Below, in pieces: positions 7,876 to 11,300 of a DNA stretch of 11,300 bases. The DNA lies in assembly GCA_023412995.1 (NCBI GenBank), contig JAEZQS010000282.1, positions 1 to 11,300 on the forward strand. Reading direction: 5' to 3'. Source of the stretch: Pseudomonadota bacterium. GTDB lineage: Bacteria; Pseudomonadota; Gammaproteobacteria; Xanthomonadales; Rhodanobacteraceae. Position numbers and translations under genes: made by a program. The first letter of the stretch is position 1. Each line of letters starts with the position of its first letter. Under the pieces are notes generated by a model. The model was given only the letters and a program-made list of their open reading frames with translations, was not told the origin of the DNA and searched no databases.

Positions 7876-8352
7876 ATGGACGCCCTGTTCCAGTTCACCC
7901 TTTCGCCGCTCGAGCTTCTCGTCCGCGGCACACTGATCTACTGGTTCCTGTTCTTCATCTTCCGCTTCTTCCTGCGGCGCGACGCCGGCAGCGCCGGAGT
8001 CGCCGATCTCCTCTTCATCGTCCTGCTCGGCGACGCCGCGCAGAACGGCATGATCGGCGATGGCAAGACCGTCGCCGACTCGGCCGCCGTCATCGCGACC
8101 CTCGCCGGCTGGAATTTCCTGCTCGACGCCCTCGCCTACCACGTGCCGCTGATCGCACGCTTCACCGACCCACCGCCGCTCTGCCTCATCCGCAACGGCC
8201 GCGTGATCACCCGCAACCTGCGCCGCCAGTACATCACAAACGACGAACTCCTCGCCGCCCTGCGCAACAAGGGACTAGAGAAACCCGAACAGGTCTACCG
8301 CATGTACCTGGAGGCGAGCGGGCAGTTCACCGTGGTGAAGGCGGCGGGGTGA
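7876..8352 (+). CDS. DUF421 (YetF-like) membrane protein
   Basis: A 158-residue inner-membrane protein. The N-terminal part has a hydrophobic segment (about 13-34, LLVRGTLIYWFLFFIFRFFL), the DUF421 signature ADLLFIVLLGDAAQNGMIGD, and a second hydrophobic region (about 72-92). The C-terminal soluble part contains LIRNGRVITRNLRRQYIT and NDELLAALRNKG, the conserved cytoplasmic YetF-type domain. Length suits the short proteobacterial members. ATG 7876 follows GGAG at seven bases; the long upstream open frame crosses the repeats and is not coding. The molecular function of the family is not established. It is a single gene, convergent with rlmH, with 27 bases between the stops. Confidence 0.88.
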   Translation: MDALFQFTLSPLELLVRGTLIYWFLFFIFRFFLRRDAGSAGVADLLFIVLLGDAAQNGMIGDGKTVADSAAVIATLAGWNFLLDALAYHVPLIARFTDPPPLCLIRNGRVITRNLRRQYITNDELLAALRNKGLEKPEQVYRMYLEASGQFTVVKAAG

Positions 8353-8360
8353 CACCCCGC
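8344..8360. terminator. Stem-loop between convergent genes
   Basis: GCGGGG-TGACA-CCCCGC is a perfect six-pair GC stem that includes the stop codon of the DUF421 gene and lies 20 bases beyond the end of rlmH on the other strand. There is no T-tract on either side, so an intrinsic terminator is only possible. Confidence 0.3.
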
Positions 8361-8379
8361 GCGCGTGGACCGGAGTCAC

Positions 8380-8850
8380 TCAACCCCGGTGGTACGGATG
8401 CCCCGCCACGATCATCGCCGCGCGATAGAGCTGCTCGGCCACCACCAGCCGGACCAGCATGTGCGGCAGCGTGAGCGGGCCGAGCGACCAGCGCTGGTCT
8501 GCGCGCTCCAGCACCGCGGGGGCGTGGCCGTCAGGGCCGCCGATGAGGATCGCGAGGTCGCGGCCGGCCATGCGCCAGCCGGCAAGCTGCGTCGCGAGTT
8601 GTTCGCTGGACCATGGAGTGCCGCCGCCGTCGAGCGCGATGACGTGGCAGTCCCTGGGCAGCGCGGCAAGCACGGCCGCGCCTTCGTCGGCAATCGCGCG
8701 CGCGTCGTCACGGCCCCTGCCGCGCGCGCCCAGCGGGATCTCGAGCAGTTCCAGCGGCAGTTCGCGCGAGAGGCGCTTGCGGTATTCGGCGAAGCCCTCT
8801 GCAACCCAGGCGGGCATGCGTTCGCCGACGGAGACGAGGCGGACTTTCAT
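8380..8850 (-). CDS. rlmH: 23S rRNA (pseudouridine1915-N3)-methyltransferase
   Basis: A 156-residue SPOUT-class methyltransferase (E. coli RlmH is 155), which uses S-adenosylmethionine to methylate pseudouridine 1915 in helix 69 of 23S rRNA on assembled 70S ribosomes. It has the N-terminal MKVRLVSVGERMPAWV, ALDGGGTPWSSEQLA, the knot-loop motif ILIGGPDGHAP, LTLPHMLVRLVVAEQLYRA and the terminal GHPYHRG. All are conserved. The start at 8850 (MKVRL) matches the family, although the frame is open to 9021 and no strong ribosome binding site precedes it. It lies downstream of rsfS in the same orientation, as in E. coli, but with 268 bases between them instead of close coupling. Confidence 0.95.
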   Translation of the reverse strand: MKVRLVSVGERMPAWVAEGFAEYRKRLSRELPLELLEIPLGARGRGRDDARAIADEGAAVLAALPRDCHVIALDGGGTPWSSEQLATQLAGWRMAGRDLAILIGGPDGHAPAVLERADQRWSLGPLTLPHMLVRLVVAEQLYRAAMIVAGHPYHRG

Positions 8851-9068
8851 GGGAAGCGCATGCGCTGACGGGATGGCGGCGTAACGGGCAGGATACCGCC
8901 GTGCCGGCCGCTGCCCTGGATCAAGCGCGGAGATGCGTGCGAAGAGCGCCTCCATCCGGCACTTCGTGCCACGTGTCCCCGCATCGCAGGAGAAGGACGG
9001 GAAACCGCGGACCTGCGCCACACCGGATCACGGACGGCGCGCGCTCCCCTGCGTGCGGGAAAGAGGGT

Positions 9069-9094
9069 GGGGATCCGGGTGAATCCCGATCCCC
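9069..9094 (-). terminator. Stem-loop after rsfS
   Basis: GGGGATCCGGG (9069-9079) pairs with CCCGATCCCC (9085-9094) through one bulged base, 25 bases past the rsfS stop. The minus strand then reads ACCCTCTTTCC, a poor T-tract. The surrounding AATCCCGATCCC-type sequence resembles a common Xanthomonad intergenic repeat. It may act as terminator or processing site, which would separate rsfS from rlmH. The rest of 8851-9118 shows no gene. Confidence 0.4.
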
Positions 9095-9118
9095 GCTCCC
9101 GAATCCCCAATCCCGGCT

Positions 9119-9757
9119 CTACCCCGCCAGTGCTTCCGGCATCTCGTCGCCGACGGTCCACAGGCGTTCGAGGCCGTAGAACTCGCGGGTGCGCGGCAGC
9201 ATCACGTGGACGATCACGTCGCCGAGGTCCACCAGCACCCATTCGGCTTCGCGCTGGCCCTCGACGCCGATCGGCGGCGTGCCGGCCTGCTTGGCTTTCT
9301 TCACCACTTCGTCGGCGATCGACTTCACGTGGCGGGAGGACGTGCCGCTGGCGACCACCAGCAGGTCGGTCACGCTGCTCTTGCCGCGCACGTCGATTTC
9401 CTGCACGTCACGCGCCTTGAGGTCTTCCAGCGCATCGATCACGAGCTTGCGCAGTTGCGCTTCGGGCGACGCGAGGCGCGCCACCCTGGGCCGGCGCGCG
9501 GATTTCGTCGCCGGCGCCTTCGCCGCGGCGGATCGCGTCTTCGTTGCCGCGCCCTTCGCCGGGGCCGCCTTGCGCGGCGCGCGCGGCGTGGCCGGTTTTC
9601 CGGCCGATGTCTTGCGCGGGGTCTTCTTCGTGGCCGGAGCTGCCGGGCCCTTCGCCATCGCCGCCTTGCCGGCAGCGGTCTTGCGCGTGGCGGGAGCCTT
9701 GGCGGCCTTCGTTGTTGCGGTCTTGCGCGGCTTCGCGCGCTGCGGCGTTGTAGCCAA
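9119..9757 (-). CDS. rsfS: Ribosome silencing factor with long basic tail
   Basis: The C-terminal 112 residues are a complete RsfS/YbeB/Iojap domain (VIDALEDLKARDVQEIDVRG, then SSVTDLLVVASGTSSRHV, GVEG, WVLVDLGDVIVHVM, FYGLERLW). RsfS binds ribosomal protein uL14 on the 50S subunit and blocks joining of the 30S when nutrients are short. Residues 1-100 are an unusual Lys/Ala/Pro/Thr/Arg tail of repeated KAAKAPATRK-like units, resembling histone H1-like or AlgP-type tails; standard RsfS is about 105-130 residues. The start is uncertain. TTG 9757 is preceded by GAGG and lies about 38 bases after a good promoter. An in-frame ATG at 9814 lies upstream of the -10 box and is unlikely; ATG 9658 would shorten the tail by 33 residues. 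It precedes rlmH, the conserved order. Confidence 0.9.
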   Translation of the reverse strand: MATTPQRAKPRKTATTKAAKAPATRKTAAGKAAMAKGPAAPATKKTPRKTSAGKPATPRAPRKAAPAKGAATKTRSAAAKAPATKSARRPRVARLASPEAQLRKLVIDALEDLKARDVQEIDVRGKSSVTDLLVVASGTSSRHVKSIADEVVKKAKQAGTPPIGVEGQREAEWVLVDLGDVIVHVMLPRTREFYGLERLWTVGDEMPEALAG

Positions 9758-9758
9758 G

Positions 9759-9778
9759 TGGGAGCGACCTCGGTCGGC
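9759..9778. repeat. Half-copy of GTGGGAGCG-type repeat
   Basis: GTGGGAGCGACCTCGGTCGG begins like the repeats at 7393-7646 and has an inner hairpin (CGACC/GGTCG). It lies immediately upstream of the TTG start of rsfS, and on the minus strand it supplies the GAGG used as ribosome binding site. Confidence 0.45.
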
Positions 9779-9801
9779 GTGCGCCACCAGTGGCGCGGCC
9801 C

Positions 9802-9831
9802 AGTATAGGCACATTCTTGCGGCACTGTCCG
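9802..9831 (-). promoter_or_regulatory. Sigma-70-type promoter of rsfS
   Basis: On the minus strand a -10 box TATACT (9802-9807) is preceded by CGGACA (9826-9831) at 18 bases. The predicted start near 9795 gives a leader of about 38 bases before TTG 9757. The -10 is five of six to consensus and stands out in this GC-rich DNA. Confidence 0.6.
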
Positions 9832-9963
9832 CGCGCAGCGGATGCCGGGCGGATGGCGTTCGCCCCCATTCAGGGCGGTGGACGCCGGGGCGCAAGCCAC
9901 GCCGGAAACCACGGCTTCAGCTTGCAGCGGCTAGACTCGCCTCCCGCCAACCGGCCACCGCGC

Positions 9964-11300
9964 ATGTCCGACCCCACCCCCGAACCCAGCCTTGGCCTCC
10001 CGCCCTTCCGCCAGCTCGGCCTGTCCGAGCCGCTGCTGCAGGCGCTGGCCGAGGTCGGTTACGAAACGCCGTCGCCGATCCAGGCGGCGACCATCCCGCC
10101 GCTGCTGGCCGGACGGGACGTGCTGGGCCAGGCACAGACCGGCACTGGCAAGACGGCGGCGTTCGCGCTGCCGATCCTCTCGCGCCTGGATCTTTCGCGC
10201 AGCAAGCCGCAGGCGCTGGTGCTGGCGCCGACGCGCGAACTGGCGATCCAGGTGGCGGAGGCGTTCCAGCGTTACGCATCGAAGCTGCCGGGCTTCCACG
10301 TGCTGCCGATCTACGGCGGCCAGAGCTACGGCCCGCAGCTCAGCGGGCTCAAGCGCGGCGCGCAGGTCGTCGTCGGCACGCCGGGGCGCGTGATCGACCA
10401 CCTCACGCGCGGCTCGCTCGACCTTTCGACGCTCACCACGCTGGTGCTCGACGAAGCCGACGAGATGCTCCGCATGGGCTTCATCGACGACGTCGAGGCG
10501 GTGCTGGAGAAGATCCCGCCCGAGCGGCAGGTCGCGCTTTTCTCGGCGACGATGCCGGCGCCGATCCGGCGCATCGCGCAGGCGCACCTGCGGGACCCGG
10601 TCGAGATCGCGATCAAGGCGAAGACCGCCACCGCGACCAACATCCGCCAGCGCTACTGGTACGTCAGCGGCGTGCAGAAGCTCGATGCCCTGACGCGCAT
10701 CCTCGAGGCGGAGCCGTTCGACGCCATGCTGGTGTTCACGCGCACGCGCCAGTCCACCGAGGAACTCGCGCAGAAGCTGCAGGCACGCGGGTTCGCCGCC
10801 GTGGCCATCAACGGCGACATGGTGCAGGCGCAACGCGAGCGCACCATCCAGCAGCTCAAGGACGGGCGCATCGACATCCTGGTGGCGACCGACGTCGCCG
10901 CGCGCGGGCTCGACGTCGAGCGCATCAGCCACGTGCTCAACTTCGACATCCCGACCGACACCGAGGCCTACGTGCACCGCATCGGCCGCACTGGCCGTGC
11001 CGGGCGCAGCGGCGAGGCCATCCTGTTCGTTGCCCCGCGCGAGAAGCGCCTGCTGCAGGCGATCGAGCGCGCGACGCGCCAGCCGATCGAGGAGATGCGC
11101 CTGCCGTCGGTGGAAGCCGTGAACGATCGCCGCATCACGCGCTTCAAGGAGCGCATCGACAGCGCGCTCGCCGCCGACGACCTCGGGCCGTTCCGCCAAC
11201 TGGTGGAGCAGTTCGAGCAGGAGCGCAACGTGCCCGCGATCGAGGTCGCCGCGGCCCTCGCGCGACTCGTGCAGGGCGAGCGCCCGCTGCTGCTTTCACC
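9964..11300 (+). CDS. deaD: DEAD-box RNA helicase, DeaD/CsdA-like (partial)
   Basis: The first 445 codons of an ATP-dependent RNA helicase, open at the right edge of the window. The motifs appear in order: Q-motif (about 15-44, FRQLGL to PSPIQAATI), I AQTGTGKT (57-64), Ia PTRELA (89-94), Ib TPGR (139-142), II DEAD (163-166), III SAT (194-196), IV LVFTRT, V ATDVAARGLDV and VI HRIGRTGRAGRSG. After the core comes the start of the DeaD C-terminal region; the RNA-binding domain expected in DeaD would lie beyond 11300. It acts in ribosome assembly and mRNA remodelling, often at low temperature. ATG 9964 fits the family's short N-terminus, but no clear ribosome binding site precedes it; TAGACT at 9932-9937 may be a -10 box with a weak -35. 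It diverges from rsfS. Confidence 0.93.
   Translation, partial: MSDPTPEPSLGLPPFRQLGLSEPLLQALAEVGYETPSPIQAATIPPLLAGRDVLGQAQTGTGKTAAFALPILSRLDLSRSKPQALVLAPTRELAIQVAEAFQRYASKLPGFHVLPIYGGQSYGPQLSGLKRGAQVVVGTPGRVIDHLTRGSLDLSTLTTLVLDEADEMLRMGFIDDVEAVLEKIPPERQVALFSATMPAPIRRIAQAHLRDPVEIAIKAKTATATNIRQRYWYVSGVQKLDALTRILEAEPFDAMLVFTRTRQSTEELAQKLQARGFAAVAINGDMVQAQRERTIQQLKDGRIDILVATDVAARGLDVERISHVLNFDIPTDTEAYVHRIGRTGRAGRSGEAILFVAPREKRLLQAIERATRQPIEEMRLPSVEAVNDRRITRFKERIDSALAADDLGPFRQLVEQFEQERNVPAIEVAAALARLVQGERPLLLS

Noticed and set aside
9931..11199. Long open frame (422 codons) antisense to the helicase
   Set aside because: The plus strand encodes all DEAD-box motifs without a break; the antisense frame has no recognisable domain.

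Overview
The window is very GC-rich, with strong G/C third-position bias. It looks like a chromosomal segment of a gammaproteobacterium of the Xanthomonadaceae/Lysobacteraceae type (Lysobacter, Luteimonas or Pseudoxanthomonas-like). The evidence is the rsfS-rlmH pair, the style of the DUF421 and DeaD proteins, and intergenic palindromes of the GTGGGAGCGGCTTCAGCCGC kind. Genus is inference.

Left part (1-3020). A KGG-repeat stress protein (3-293, minus) lies downstream of an orphan NtrC-type sigma-54 response regulator (609-1985, minus). The gap between them holds a textbook -24/-12 sigma-54 promoter (401-416) facing the stress gene. Two perfect dyads (537-574) sit two helical turns apart at enhancer distance upstream, so the regulator plausibly drives its neighbour. 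Next come a small bacterial metallothionein (2218-2412, plus) and a secreted EF-hand protein (2583-3020, minus), the latter with a weaker sigma-54-like promoter.

Middle (3445-7360). This is a former quinoprotein (PQQ) alcohol dehydrogenase operon: small membrane protein, lipoprotein cytochrome c, XoxF/PedH-like dehydrogenase with the Asp-Tyr-Asp lanthanide signature, MoxJ/PedG-like binding protein, and GlcG/HbpS-like protein. It is in decay. The cytochrome has a frameshift. The dehydrogenase has a Trp-to-TGA stop and a frameshift. The binding protein has no start codon in frame and no C-terminus. The last gene lost its N-terminal half and has a frameshift. Only the membrane-protein gene is intact. 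Genes on both sides are open.

Right part (7361-11300). Three palindromic repeat copies are followed by a DUF421 membrane protein (plus), then the minus-strand ribosome genes rlmH and rsfS. rsfS has a 100-residue Lys/Ala/Pro tail and its own promoter. A DEAD-box RNA helicase (deaD-like) diverges from rsfS and runs off the right edge.

No tRNA, rRNA, CRISPR array or transposase is visible. The most interesting signals are the decaying lanthanide-type operon and the sigma-54 regulator/promoter/dyad arrangement. I see no clearly new defence or biosynthetic system.
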